A stretch of 64,000 bases of DNA from NCBI RefSeq assembly GCF_031085155.1, contig NZ_JAVHUL010000016.1, forward strand, positions 1-64,000, in the 5' to 3' direction. This DNA is from Mesonia profundi. Lineage in GTDB: Bacteria > Bacteroidota > Bacteroidia > Flavobacteriales > Flavobacteriaceae. Under the pieces are notes generated by a model. It made no database searches and was not told the DNA's origin. It was given only the letters and a program-made list of their open reading frames with translations. Position numbers and translations under genes: made by a program. Shown in pieces: positions 56,223-64,000 of this stretch (positions are counted from its first letter, which is position 1; every line of letters starts with the position of its first letter).

Positions 56223-58297
56223 AAATTATATTTCTTTTTTGCATAAGCCGCATGATCACTTGGAATCTCGTCTACTAAAGCCATAAGCTGCGCCCTATGT
56301 TTGGTATTTTCCCATAAGGTGTCTAACAATTGCCTACAATAACTTCTAAAACGCCATACCTGATGCTTGGTTCCTTCAAATAAGTCTTCATAGCTTTGCT
56401 GTGAAAACGTATCTATTTGGTAGAGATATCCCAATGCATTTTCTCTAATCGCATAATCATAAGATGCGGAAGTGTATTTAGATAATTTTTTAAAAACCTC
56501 TTGTTTTTGATCCTTTTCATAAGCAGGCGAAACCAAATGTAAGGTAAGCCATAAGATTTCTATATTTTTATCTTGAAAACCTTCTACTCCTTTTAATTTC
56601 TCAAAGTAAGCCGTTCTACTTTCTGTAAAATTTTGCCATAAATTCATCAAGGCTTTTTCTTGAGTAAGGTAAGAGTCATCTTCCAATAAACTTTCCATAT
56701 CTTCTTTTAGCTGCCGCGGAGTTTCTCTCAACGTAATCGCAATTGCTTGCCGAGTAAGTAAGTTGTCACTCGCAAAGGCTTTTTTATACAAAGCCATTAC
56801 TTCTTCAGGCTTTTCTTGTGCCAATTGATACACCACTTCTTGACCAAAATAATCGTTTACGGGTTGTTGTAAAGCAAGCTGTAGCTGATTCTTTTTGTCT
56901 TCCAAATCCAACTTCCGTAAAGCTTTTAATGCTAAAAGTTCTTTTATAAAGTCCGACTTTTTTAAAGATGCCAAAGATTCATCAGCCTTAAACGCCGACT
57001 GAAACAACCAATCTTTTTTAAAGAGCGATAAATCGGTTTTACTGGCCAATTCCATTTCTTTTAGAAAAGCGTCGGTGTTTACACTTTGATAAGCGTATTT
57101 CATCAAATAAGTCTTTACTCCTTTTCTAAAAGCCTCCTCTCCTACGTTCTCTTTTAAAATATGAAGCGCCCAAGCTCCTTTTTGATAAAAAGTAAGCGAA
57201 CTTGCTTTGGCGTTTAACAAAGCCTCCCCTTCTCCCGCATCACTTAATTCTTTGAGTTGCTCTGCCGTTTCGTACAATTTATAATAGTAGTAATCCTCTC
57301 CAAAAACTTCCCGCTCGGCTAATAAAGCATAAAAAGTAGCAAATCCCTCTTGCAACCAATGATGTTCGCTAGAAGTTGCCGTAACAAAATTCCCAAACCA
57401 TTGGTGTGCTAATTCGTGTGCATTAACATTTACATAATTACGATCTATAAATCCCGTATCATCGGTGATAAACTGATTAGAAAATAAAGTAGCCGTCGTG
57501 TTTTCCATTCCTGCATATAAAAAATCCCTTACCGGAACTTGTTTATAGTCTTGCCAAGGAAATGGAATTCCTATTTCGGTTTCAAAAAAGTCAAAAATTT
57601 GCTTAGAGTAACGATAGGTAGCTTCTACTTTATCTTTGTTTTCGGGTTCATAATAGTATTGTAAAGCAATCCCAGATTCCGTTTTTTCTTCCGCGAAAGC
57701 GTAATCGCCAACCGCCACTGCTACCAAATAACTACTCATAGGGTTTTGCATATCGTACTTCCAAATGCGATCTTCTCCTTTTGTTTTTTTGGAAGTAAGT
57801 TTTCCATTTGCAATGACTTCGTAGGCTTTGGGCACTTGATAACTTAAATCAAATTCAATTTTATCATTCACATCGTCTATGCTTGGTAACCAATGCGACG
57901 TATATTTCCCCTGACCTTGCGTCCAAATTTGATTGCTTCCGGTATTATCCCAACCTACAAAATACATGGTTTGAGCGGGTGTTACTTGATAATTGAACTT
58001 AAACGTATAGGTTTTCCCTGCTTTAAAATTGCCTATAAACCATAGTTTATCTTTTGTAGCGCTGAGCTGAAACTCGCTCTTCTCCAATCCTTTTACCGTA
58101 GCTTTTTTAGCATCTAAATAAATAGAATCTGTAGGTTTTAAAACCTTCAATTCTACCTGAAGCTTTCCGTCTACACTTTTCATCTCAGGAAGTAAGTGAA
58201 TATTTCCAGAAATCTTCTGAATATCTACCCTAGAAGTTTGTTGAGCTTTTAAGTACAACGGACATAGAAGTAAGATCAACCAAATAAAGTGCTTCAT
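56219..58297 (-). CDS. M1-family metallopeptidase (aminopeptidase N-like)
   Basis: 692 residues with a signal peptide (MKHFIWLILLLCPLYLKAQ). Zinc-binding HELAHQWFGNFVTATSSEHH with the third ligand in WLQEGFATF, and the substrate loop AGMENTTATLF (GAMEN-like). N-terminal beta domain, thermolysin-like centre and C-terminal HEAT-like helical part are all present. Probably cleaves amino acids from peptides in the periplasm. ATG 58297 gives the good signal sequence. The patatin gene overlaps its end by 4 bp. Confidence 0.95.
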   Translation of the reverse strand: MKHFIWLILLLCPLYLKAQQTSRVDIQKISGNIHLLPEMKSVDGKLQVELKVLKPTDSIYLDAKKATVKGLEKSEFQLSATKDKLWFIGNFKAGKTYTFKFNYQVTPAQTMYFVGWDNTGSNQIWTQGQGKYTSHWLPSIDDVNDKIEFDLSYQVPKAYEVIANGKLTSKKTKGEDRIWKYDMQNPMSSYLVAVAVGDYAFAEEKTESGIALQYYYEPENKDKVEATYRYSKQIFDFFETEIGIPFPWQDYKQVPVRDFLYAGMENTTATLFSNQFITDDTGFIDRNYVNVNAHELAHQWFGNFVTATSSEHHWLQEGFATFYALLAEREVFGEDYYYYKLYETAEQLKELSDAGEGEALLNAKASSLTFYQKGAWALHILKENVGEEAFRKGVKTYLMKYAYQSVNTDAFLKEMELASKTDLSLFKKDWLFQSAFKADESLASLKKSDFIKELLALKALRKLDLEDKKNQLQLALQQPVNDYFGQEVVYQLAQEKPEEVMALYKKAFASDNLLTRQAIAITLRETPRQLKEDMESLLEDDSYLTQEKALMNLWQNFTESRTAYFEKLKGVEGFQDKNIEILWLTLHLVSPAYEKDQKQEVFKKLSKYTSASYDYAIRENALGYLYQIDTFSQQSYEDLFEGTKHQVWRFRSYCRQLLDTLWENTKHRAQLMALVDEIPSDHAAYAKKKYNL

Positions 58298-58506
58298 AAT
58301 TTTATTTTAATCCCTCGTGGAGGTCTAATCGTTTCCTAGCAAAAAACTATGCTTAAACTTTCTAAGCTTTTAGGAGATTATTTCGTTCTTCGAAAATACA
58401 AAACCTAGCGCATTTCTAAAGGATACTCGTAAAGATTGTTCGTTTTTAAATGTAAAATTTTTATTTTTAGAAGAAAGGGTTTTTAATATTTCATATCTTC
58501 GTTTTT

Positions 58507-60612
58507 ATGAATACGAGTTCGCTGCAAACCCCCATAGATTACTTAAAAGGCGTTGGTCCCAATCGGGCAGAAGTACTTCGTAAAGAGTTGGGAATACATA
58601 CCTATCAAGATCTTTTAAATCTCTTTCCCAACCGGTATATCGATAAAACCAAGTATTATAAAGTAGCAGAAATTCAGCGGAATTCTGCCGAAATTCAATT
58701 GGTAGGAAAGATTACTCACCTTAAAATTGTAGGTAAAAAAAGAGGCAAACGCTTGGTAGCCGATTTTGTTGATGAAACCGGAAAGATAGAACTGGTGTGG
58801 TTTCGCGGACATAAATGGTTAAAGGAATCCTTAAAAATTAATGTTCCCTATGTTATTTTTGGGAAAGTCAATTGGTTCAACAACTCCGTTTCCATGCCGC
58901 ACCCAGATATGGAGCTGCTCCAAGAGCACGAAGCCAGCATAAAAATGGCGATGCAGCCTATTTATCCTTCTACAGAAATGCTGAGCAATAAGGGGTTAAG
59001 CAATAAAGTGCTTTCCAAAATGTTGCAGCAATTATTTTCTGAAAGCAAGCAAGGCTTTACGGAAACGCTCCCACAATCTATTTTAAAAGAACTCAAATTA
59101 ATCTCTAAAAGTGAAGCCATATTAAACGTTCACTTTCCACAATCTCCAAATAAACTTGCTTTAGCGCAATACCGCTTAAAGTTTGAAGAATTGTTTTACA
59201 TTCAGTTGCAACTTCTTCTTAAAAACTTGATTCACAAACAAAAAATTAAAGGGTTTCCCTTTACGGAAGTAGGCTCGTATTTTAATGAATTTTATCAAAA
59301 TCATTTGCCCTTTGAGCTTACTAACGCGCAAAAAAGGGTGATTAAAGAAATAAGAAGCGACTTGGGAAGCAATGCCCAAATGAACCGTTTGCTACAAGGT
59401 GATGTAGGTTCGGGAAAAACCATTGTAGCTTTAATGGCTTGTTTATTGGCATTAGACAATCGTTTTCAAGCCTGCTTAATGGCACCTACAGAAATTTTAG
59501 CCATTCAGCATTACCAAGGACTTACGGAACTCTGCGAAAAACTTCCTATTAAAATTTCTTTGCTTACAGGATCTTCAAAAACCAAGCAGCGACGCGAAAT
59601 TCATGAAAGTCTAGAAGATGGTTCGTTGCATTTACTCATTGGTACACACGCTTTATTGGAAGACAAAGTGAAGTTTAAAAATCTAGGTTTGGCCATTATA
59701 GATGAGCAACACCGTTTTGGCGTGGCGCAACGTTCTAAATTATGGCATAAAAATACCTTACCGCCGCACGTTTTGGTGATGACTGCCACTCCCATTCCTA
59801 GAACCTTGGCGATGAGTTTATATGGAGATTTAGATATTTCGGTGATTGATGAGCTTCCGCCAGGAAGAAAAGCGATTAAAACGGTACACCGATTTGATTC
59901 TAATCGGTTGAAAGTCTTTCGATTTATGCGAGATGAAATCGAGAAAGGCAGACAAATTTATATCGTTTATCCCTTAATTCAAGAAAGTGAAACCATGGAT
60001 TATAAGGATTTGATGGATGGTTATGAAAGTATTGCCCGGGATTTTCCTACCCAAAAATATCAAATTTCTATTGTTCACGGACAAATGAAACCCGTCGATA
60101 AAGAGTTTGAAATGAATCGCTTTGTAAAAGGCGAAACTCAAATTATGGTGGCGACTACCGTGATTGAAGTGGGCGTAAATGTTCCCAATGCCAGTGTGAT
60201 GATAATTGAAAGTGCCGAGCGGTTTGGTCTTTCCCAATTGCACCAGCTACGAGGAAGAGTGGGTCGTGGCGCCGAGCAGAGTTATTGTATTCTTATGACG
60301 GGACACAAACTTTCTAAAGATAGCAAAACCCGATTGGAAACCATGACAAGAACCAATGATGGTTTTGAAATTGCTGAAGTAGACCTCAAACTGAGAGGAC
60401 CTGGAGATATTATGGGCACACAGCAAAGCGGAGTTTTAAATTTACGTATTGCCGATATTGTCTTAGATAATGACATTCTCAAAACAGCTCGCTATTACGC
60501 CAAGAAAATGCTCAATGAAGACCCCAAACTTGAACAAGCAGATCACGAAGTGGTAAAAGACACTTACCGATTAATGGGAAAACATAAAAATATTTGGAAT
60601 TATATTAGTTAG
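58507..60612 (+). CDS. recG: ATP-dependent DNA helicase RecG
   Basis: 701 residues. Branch-migrating helicase that regresses stalled forks and processes D-loops. N-terminal wedge domain (LIDYLKGVGPNRAEVLRKE-type start; here TPIDYLKGVGPNRAEVLRK), OB fold (LVADFVDETGKIELVWF), Walker A QGDVGSGKTIVAL, DEQH box IDEQHRFGVAQR, and the C-terminal helicase motifs VATTVIEVGVNVPNAS and LRGRVGRG with the TRG motif region after. A TATCTTCG near-consensus -7 box lies 5 bp before the ATG. Confidence 0.97.
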   Translation: MNTSSLQTPIDYLKGVGPNRAEVLRKELGIHTYQDLLNLFPNRYIDKTKYYKVAEIQRNSAEIQLVGKITHLKIVGKKRGKRLVADFVDETGKIELVWFRGHKWLKESLKINVPYVIFGKVNWFNNSVSMPHPDMELLQEHEASIKMAMQPIYPSTEMLSNKGLSNKVLSKMLQQLFSESKQGFTETLPQSILKELKLISKSEAILNVHFPQSPNKLALAQYRLKFEELFYIQLQLLLKNLIHKQKIKGFPFTEVGSYFNEFYQNHLPFELTNAQKRVIKEIRSDLGSNAQMNRLLQGDVGSGKTIVALMACLLALDNRFQACLMAPTEILAIQHYQGLTELCEKLPIKISLLTGSSKTKQRREIHESLEDGSLHLLIGTHALLEDKVKFKNLGLAIIDEQHRFGVAQRSKLWHKNTLPPHVLVMTATPIPRTLAMSLYGDLDISVIDELPPGRKAIKTVHRFDSNRLKVFRFMRDEIEKGRQIYIVYPLIQESETMDYKDLMDGYESIARDFPTQKYQISIVHGQMKPVDKEFEMNRFVKGETQIMVATTVIEVGVNVPNASVMIIESAERFGLSQLHQLRGRVGRGAEQSYCILMTGHKLSKDSKTRLETMTRTNDGFEIAEVDLKLRGPGDIMGTQQSGVLNLRIADIVLDNDILKTARYYAKKMLNEDPKLEQADHEVVKDTYRLMGKHKNIWNYIS

Positions 60613-60618
60613 TTTTTG

Positions 60619-60670
60619 GTTTCTCGTTTCTCGTTTCTCGTTTTTAGCTTTTAGCTTCTAGCTTCTAATT
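60619..60670. repeat. imperfect heptamer tandem repeat
   Basis: TTTCTCG occurs three times, then TTTTAGC- and TTCTAGC-like units, all about 7 nt. The tract lies just after recG in non-coding sequence. Purely repetitive, prone to slippage; no coding role. Confidence 0.75.
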
Positions 60671-60760
60671 TCACTCTCTTTTCCATAAAAAATCACTTTT
60701 TTAAACAATAAACTCTATTTTTATGGGGTTATTAGTGCTAACTAACATAAAACACCAACT

Positions 60761-61360
60761 ATGAAAAAATTCACTTCCTTATGTTTCAGCGTATTCCTGC
60801 TTAGCTTTATTTGGCTAGGCAGCGCTCAGCAAAATCAGAAAACCATTGTCATCGATGCGGGTCACGGAGGAAAAGACCCTGGAAATATACAAGAAAACGT
60901 ACAGGAAAAAGATTTCACGTTTCAACTTTCTAATACGCTTCGAGAAGCTCTTGAAGAGAAAGGTTATGAAGTGATTTTACTTCGTGAGAATGATGAATAT
61001 ATGAGTTTAAACGAACGAATAGAAAGGATAAATGAAATTAAGCCTAAGCTCGTATTAAGCTTGCACGCTAACGCTGCACATAATACTAGTAAAAACGGAA
61101 TTGAGATTTATTTTGCTGAAGGTGAAGACTTAAATGAGACCAATTCAAACTTTATTTCTAAACTGACTTATAATTTAACCAGCCAAACAAAATATAAAGA
61201 AGTAAACATAAAAACCGCTAATTTTAAAATCCTAACAGAAAGCAATTCTCCAGCTTTAGTACTAGAGCTCGGATTCATGTCTAACCCAAAGGATCTAGCC
61301 TATATAAAAAGTAAGAAAGGACAACAAGAAATTGCAAAAGCCTTAACCGCGAGTTTATAA
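60761..61360 (+). CDS. N-acetylmuramoyl-L-alanine amidase (Amidase_3)
   Basis: 199 residues with a signal peptide (leader ending in WLGSAQQ). The zinc site and catalytic motifs of the Amidase_3 family are IDAGHGGKDPGN (first His), the glutamate in the LEEKGYEVILLRE region, LVLSLHANAA (second His) and ALVLELGFMSNPKDL. It cleaves the amide between muramic acid and L-alanine in peptidoglycan, for cell separation. No SPOR or LysM domain is attached, so targeting is unclear. Confidence 0.94.
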   Translation: MKKFTSLCFSVFLLSFIWLGSAQQNQKTIVIDAGHGGKDPGNIQENVQEKDFTFQLSNTLREALEEKGYEVILLRENDEYMSLNERIERINEIKPKLVLSLHANAAHNTSKNGIEIYFAEGEDLNETNSNFISKLTYNLTSQTKYKEVNIKTANFKILTESNSPALVLELGFMSNPKDLAYIKSKKGQQEIAKALTASL

Positions 61361-61380
61361 TTCTTCAACGTTTAGTCCAT

Positions 61381-61415
61381 AAAAAAAGCATCAGAAAAAA
61401 TCTGATGCTTTTTTT
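61381..61415. terminator. bidirectional terminator between the amidase and DUF4168 genes
   Basis: AAAAAAAGCATCAGA (61381-61395) and TCTGATGCTTTTTTT (61401-61415) form a perfect 15-bp stem with loop AAAAA and A/T runs at each end, serving two convergent genes. Confidence 0.9.
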
Positions 61416-61433
61416 ATAAGTTTAAAAGATATA

Positions 61434-61874
61434 CTATCCTTTAGTTTGTTGCTTCATCATGATCGCTTGGAGCTTTTGTTGTAACTCTTGATCTGATTGA
61501 AGTGCCGCTCCAATCTCTTGGTAACGATCCAAAGACAATCCGTTATCTGCAATCAATTTAGCCATATCTTCCTGAAGCTTTGGCTGCATTTTTTCAATAC
61601 CTGCCATTACTTTTTTATAGTTAGCTAATTCTTCTCTAGTAGCATCTACCTCTACCTCTGGGTTTACAGTAGCCTGCTGAATGCTCTGAAAGCGATCTAA
61701 TTCTAAACCTTCTTTCTGGATCATTTCAACCATGCTTTGTTGAACTTCCTGGTTTTCCATTTGTACTGCTTTATAAGCATCTGCAAATTTATTTAATTCG
61801 GAATCGCTTACTTCTGTTTGTGCAAAGGTTGCTGCACTAAATAATAAAGTTACTGCAAGGATGAAATTTTTCAT
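61434..61874 (-). CDS. DUF4168-family secreted protein
   Basis: 146 residues from ATG 61874 (MKNFILAVTLLFSAATFAQ, signal peptide); the longer frame to 61970 would put coding sequence before the leader and is rejected. The mature part is two similar helical halves: LNKFADAYKAVQMENQEVQQ ... LELDRFQSIQQA and YKKVMAGIEKMQPKLQEDM ... LSLDRYQEIGAA. This pattern fits DUF4168. Function unknown; probably periplasmic or outer-membrane associated. Confidence 0.82.
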   Translation of the reverse strand: MKNFILAVTLLFSAATFAQTEVSDSELNKFADAYKAVQMENQEVQQSMVEMIQKEGLELDRFQSIQQATVNPEVEVDATREELANYKKVMAGIEKMQPKLQEDMAKLIADNGLSLDRYQEIGAALQSDQELQQKLQAIMMKQQTKG

Positions 61875-62072
61875 GTGATTTAATTTTAACATTAATAAGG
61901 TTTTTAATAGTTCGTTTAAAAATTCAATACTAAGCATAAATATTATTCTAACCCAAAAATAGCTTCTCAAAGCTCTTTTTTTGTCAAATTATTAACAAAA
62001 CGATAGTAAATTTTAATATTTATGAACTTCTACCACTTATAAAACAACTATCACACCAAAACCCCTACTTTA

Positions 62073-63614
62073 CTATAAAGGTATATTTCCGTGTTTACGT
62101 TTAGGCCTTAAAACCTCTTTATGCTCTAGCATGCTAAAAGCTTTTAGAAGCTTTCTTCTACTATCTCTTGGCATAATTACTTCATCGATGAATCCTCGTT
62201 TAGCCGCTTCAAAAGGATTGGCAAACAATTCGGCATATTCTGCTTCTTTTTCTGCTAATTTCTCTTCAGAATCGCTAGCTTCCTTAATTTCTTTTCTAAA
62301 AATAATCTCACTTGCTCCCTTTGCTCCCATCACCGCAATTTCTGCCGTTGGCCAAGCAAAGTTTAAATCGGCTCCAATGTGTTTAGAATTCATCACATCA
62401 TAAGCACCTCCATAGGCTTTACGCGTAATTACGGTTACTTTTGGCACGGTGGCTTCACTTAAAGCATAAAGTAGTTTTGCCCCGTGTAAAATAATTCCAT
62501 TCCATTCTTGATCGGTTCCTGGTAAAAATCCAGGTACGTCTACCAATACTAAAAGCGGAATATTAAAACAATCGCAATAACGGGTAAATCTTGCCGCTTT
62601 TTTAGAAGAGTCTACATCTAGAACTCCTGCCAAACTCATAGGTTGATTGGCTACTACCCCAATACTTCTTCCGCCTAAGCGTGCAAAACCTACAATAATG
62701 TTTTGGGCGTAATCTTTATGGATTTCATAAAAAGTGTCTTCGTCAATAATCCCATCAATCACCTCATGCATATCATAAGGCTTATTAGAACTGTCTGGAA
62801 TTAAATCATCTAGTTTCCCTCTAAGCTCGTCTCCCAATTCATAAGGCAATTTCGCTGGTTTTTCTTTATTACTTTGCGGCATGTAACTGATCAATTTCTT
62901 GATGTCTTCTAAGCAAGCAATATCATTAAAAGAGGTGATGTGTGTCACTCCAGATTTGGTAGAGTGTGTACTGGCACCTCCCAATTCTTCTGAGGTTACC
63001 TCTTCATTCGTCACCGTTTTTACCACATTAGGCCCTGTGACGAACATATAGCTCGTATCTTGAACCATTAACGTAAAATCTGTCATTGCTGGAGAATATA
63101 CTGCTCCCCCGGCGCAAGGTCCCATAATGGCAGAAATCTGCGGAATTACTCCAGATGCTTTTACGTTGCGATGAAAAATATCGGCATAACCTCCTAAAGA
63201 GCGTACTCCTTCTTGAATACGTGCTCCGCCAGAATCGTTTAATCCAATCATAGGAGCGCCTACTTTTACGGCTAAATCCATTACTTTACAAATTTTTTCG
63301 GCGTGGGTTTCAGATAAAGCTCCGCCAAAAACGGTAAAGTCTTGTGCAAAGATATACACCAATTTCCCGTGGATGGTTCCGTAGCCTGTAATAACTCCAT
63401 CTCCATAAAACTGTTGTTTCTCCATGCCAAAATCGGTAGTTCTGTGCGTTACCAAAATCCCGATTTCTTCAAAAGAGCCGTCATCCAGCAAATAGTCTAC
63501 ACGCTCTCTTGCCGTAAGCTTTTTCTTATCGTGTTGCTTAGCGATGCGCTTTTCTCCTCCTCCTAAATGCGCTAAAGCTATTTTTTCGTTTAGTTTCTCT
63601 ATATTTTTACTCAT
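62073..63614 (-). CDS. pccB: acyl-CoA carboxylase beta chain (propionyl-CoA carboxylase type)
   Basis: 513 residues, the carboxyltransferase of a biotin-dependent acyl-CoA carboxylase. Blocks [56 protein letters not shown] and [20 protein letters not shown] are typical of PCC/ACC beta subunits. It transfers carboxyl from biotin to propionyl- or acetyl-CoA in propionate catabolism or fatty acid synthesis. The biotin carboxylase gene ends 24 bp upstream, in the same operon. Confidence 0.94.
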   Translation of the reverse strand: MSKNIEKLNEKIALAHLGGGEKRIAKQHDKKKLTARERVDYLLDDGSFEEIGILVTHRTTDFGMEKQQFYGDGVITGYGTIHGKLVYIFAQDFTVFGGALSETHAEKICKVMDLAVKVGAPMIGLNDSGGARIQEGVRSLGGYADIFHRNVKASGVIPQISAIMGPCAGGAVYSPAMTDFTLMVQDTSYMFVTGPNVVKTVTNEEVTSEELGGASTHSTKSGVTHITSFNDIACLEDIKKLISYMPQSNKEKPAKLPYELGDELRGKLDDLIPDSSNKPYDMHEVIDGIIDEDTFYEIHKDYAQNIIVGFARLGGRSIGVVANQPMSLAGVLDVDSSKKAARFTRYCDCFNIPLLVLVDVPGFLPGTDQEWNGIILHGAKLLYALSEATVPKVTVITRKAYGGAYDVMNSKHIGADLNFAWPTAEIAVMGAKGASEIIFRKEIKEASDSEEKLAEKEAEYAELFANPFEAAKRGFIDEVIMPRDSRRKLLKAFSMLEHKEVLRPKRKHGNIPL

Positions 63615-63638
63615 AGTATGTTTCTCTTTTCAACTAAA

Positions 63639-64000
63639 TTATGCGTTGGGTAATCTTACTTGCTGTTGGTCTTTTATATATTGCTTTAAAGCGATAAGCG
63701 CAGCCAACTTTGCTTCTTTTTCAGTTTGTTCTTCCAGCTTTTCTGGAGAATAGTAATTTTTCACAAAGTGCGTATCAAAATCTCCCGATCTAAAAGCTTC
63801 GTGTTCCATCACAAATTTCCCGAAAGGCAAGGTGGTCATCACTCCTTCTACCTCATAATCTCCAATCGCTTCAATCATTAACTGTATCGTCTCTTCCCTA
63901 GTTTTACCATAGGTGATGAGTTTTGCTAACATAGGATCGTAATAAATAGGCACTTCCATGCCTTCTTCAAATCCATTATCTACTCTTATATTTTCTCCCT
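63639..64000 (-). CDS. biotin carboxylase subunit, C-terminal part (runs off the window)
   Basis: The last 120 codons or so of a biotin carboxylase. Minus-strand reading enters as ENIRVDNGFEEGMEVPIYYDPMLAKLI and continues with TYGKTREETIQLMIEAIGDY to the stop at 63639-63641. This is the C-terminal barrel of the AccC-type subunit (PIYYDPMLAKL motif). The N-terminus and the ATP-grasp domain lie beyond position 64000. Adjacent to pccB, the pair forms an acyl-CoA carboxylase operon; any biotin carrier protein gene is not seen between them and may be fused or upstream. Confidence 0.9.
   Translation of the reverse strand, partial: GENIRVDNGFEEGMEVPIYYDPMLAKLITYGKTREETIQLMIEAIGDYEVEGVMTTLPFGKFVMEHEAFRSGDFDTHFVKNYYSPEKLEEQTEKEAKLAALIALKQYIKDQQQVRLPNA

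Overview
The window reads as ordinary chromosome of a marine-type Flavobacteriaceae (Bacteroidota). The signs are an AT-rich sequence, almost no Shine-Dalgarno sites, several start codons preceded by a TANNTTTG-type -7 box, a type IX secretion C-terminal sorting domain on a GEVED-repeat protein, Bacteroidota-specific families (DUF6452/DUF6048 beside RlmD, the CCC-motif membrane protein, DUF7935, DUF4168), and a trimethylamine monooxygenase of the kind found in marine bacteria. Species cannot be fixed from sequence alone. I saw no tRNA, rRNA or CRISPR array.

Layout. Positions 1-1950 are a gene graveyard: a wrecked group II intron with a reverse-transcriptase fragment carrying a stop in its GTPQGG motif, one intact membrane-protein gene, and short open fragments. 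Positions 1959-16717 hold transport, envelope and secreted genes: a BCCT transporter with a universal stress protein, LpxD, a ChaN-like protein, an FMN reductase, a CynX-like MFS carrier, lipoproteins, the T9SS protein and a PerM-type protein. Two genes here are broken: a GNAT acetyltransferase by one stop codon and an amidohydrolase by a one-base frameshift. Aconitase follows at 16763.

Positions 19783-26095 carry the most striking locus: four tightly coupled genes forming a Wadjet/JetABCD-like (MksFEBG-like) SMC system, namely a kleisin-like JetA, JetB, a 1235-residue SMC-type ATPase JetC, and a compact TOPRIM protein JetD. A perfect 22-bp-arm hairpin lies just upstream, and DUF3024 and UPF0158 genes follow on the same strand. 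This is a predicted defence system against plasmids or circular DNA; its subtype is not obvious and its JetD is unusually short.

From 27020 to the end, mostly core functions appear: cardiolipin synthase, a DMT exporter, the Tmm-type monooxygenase, cysteine desulfurase, an Smr protein, ornithine aminotransferase, RlmD, a THUMP-domain RNA methyltransferase, a ZIP transporter, a phosphoserine-phosphatase/3-phosphoglycerate-dehydrogenase fusion, thioredoxin reductase, tryptophan 2,3-dioxygenase, acetyl-CoA synthetase, a TsaC-like protein, UvrD/PcrA helicase, a glutamate-synthase-like FMN protein, patatin, an M1 aminopeptidase, RecG, a cell-wall amidase, and the end of a biotin-dependent acyl-CoA carboxylase operon that runs off the right edge. 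Non-coding points of note are a MITE-like 120-bp element at 47513, a probable structured RNA at 43069, an ATT x9 repeat abutting a start codon at 35288, and a divergent palindromic promoter at 41540.
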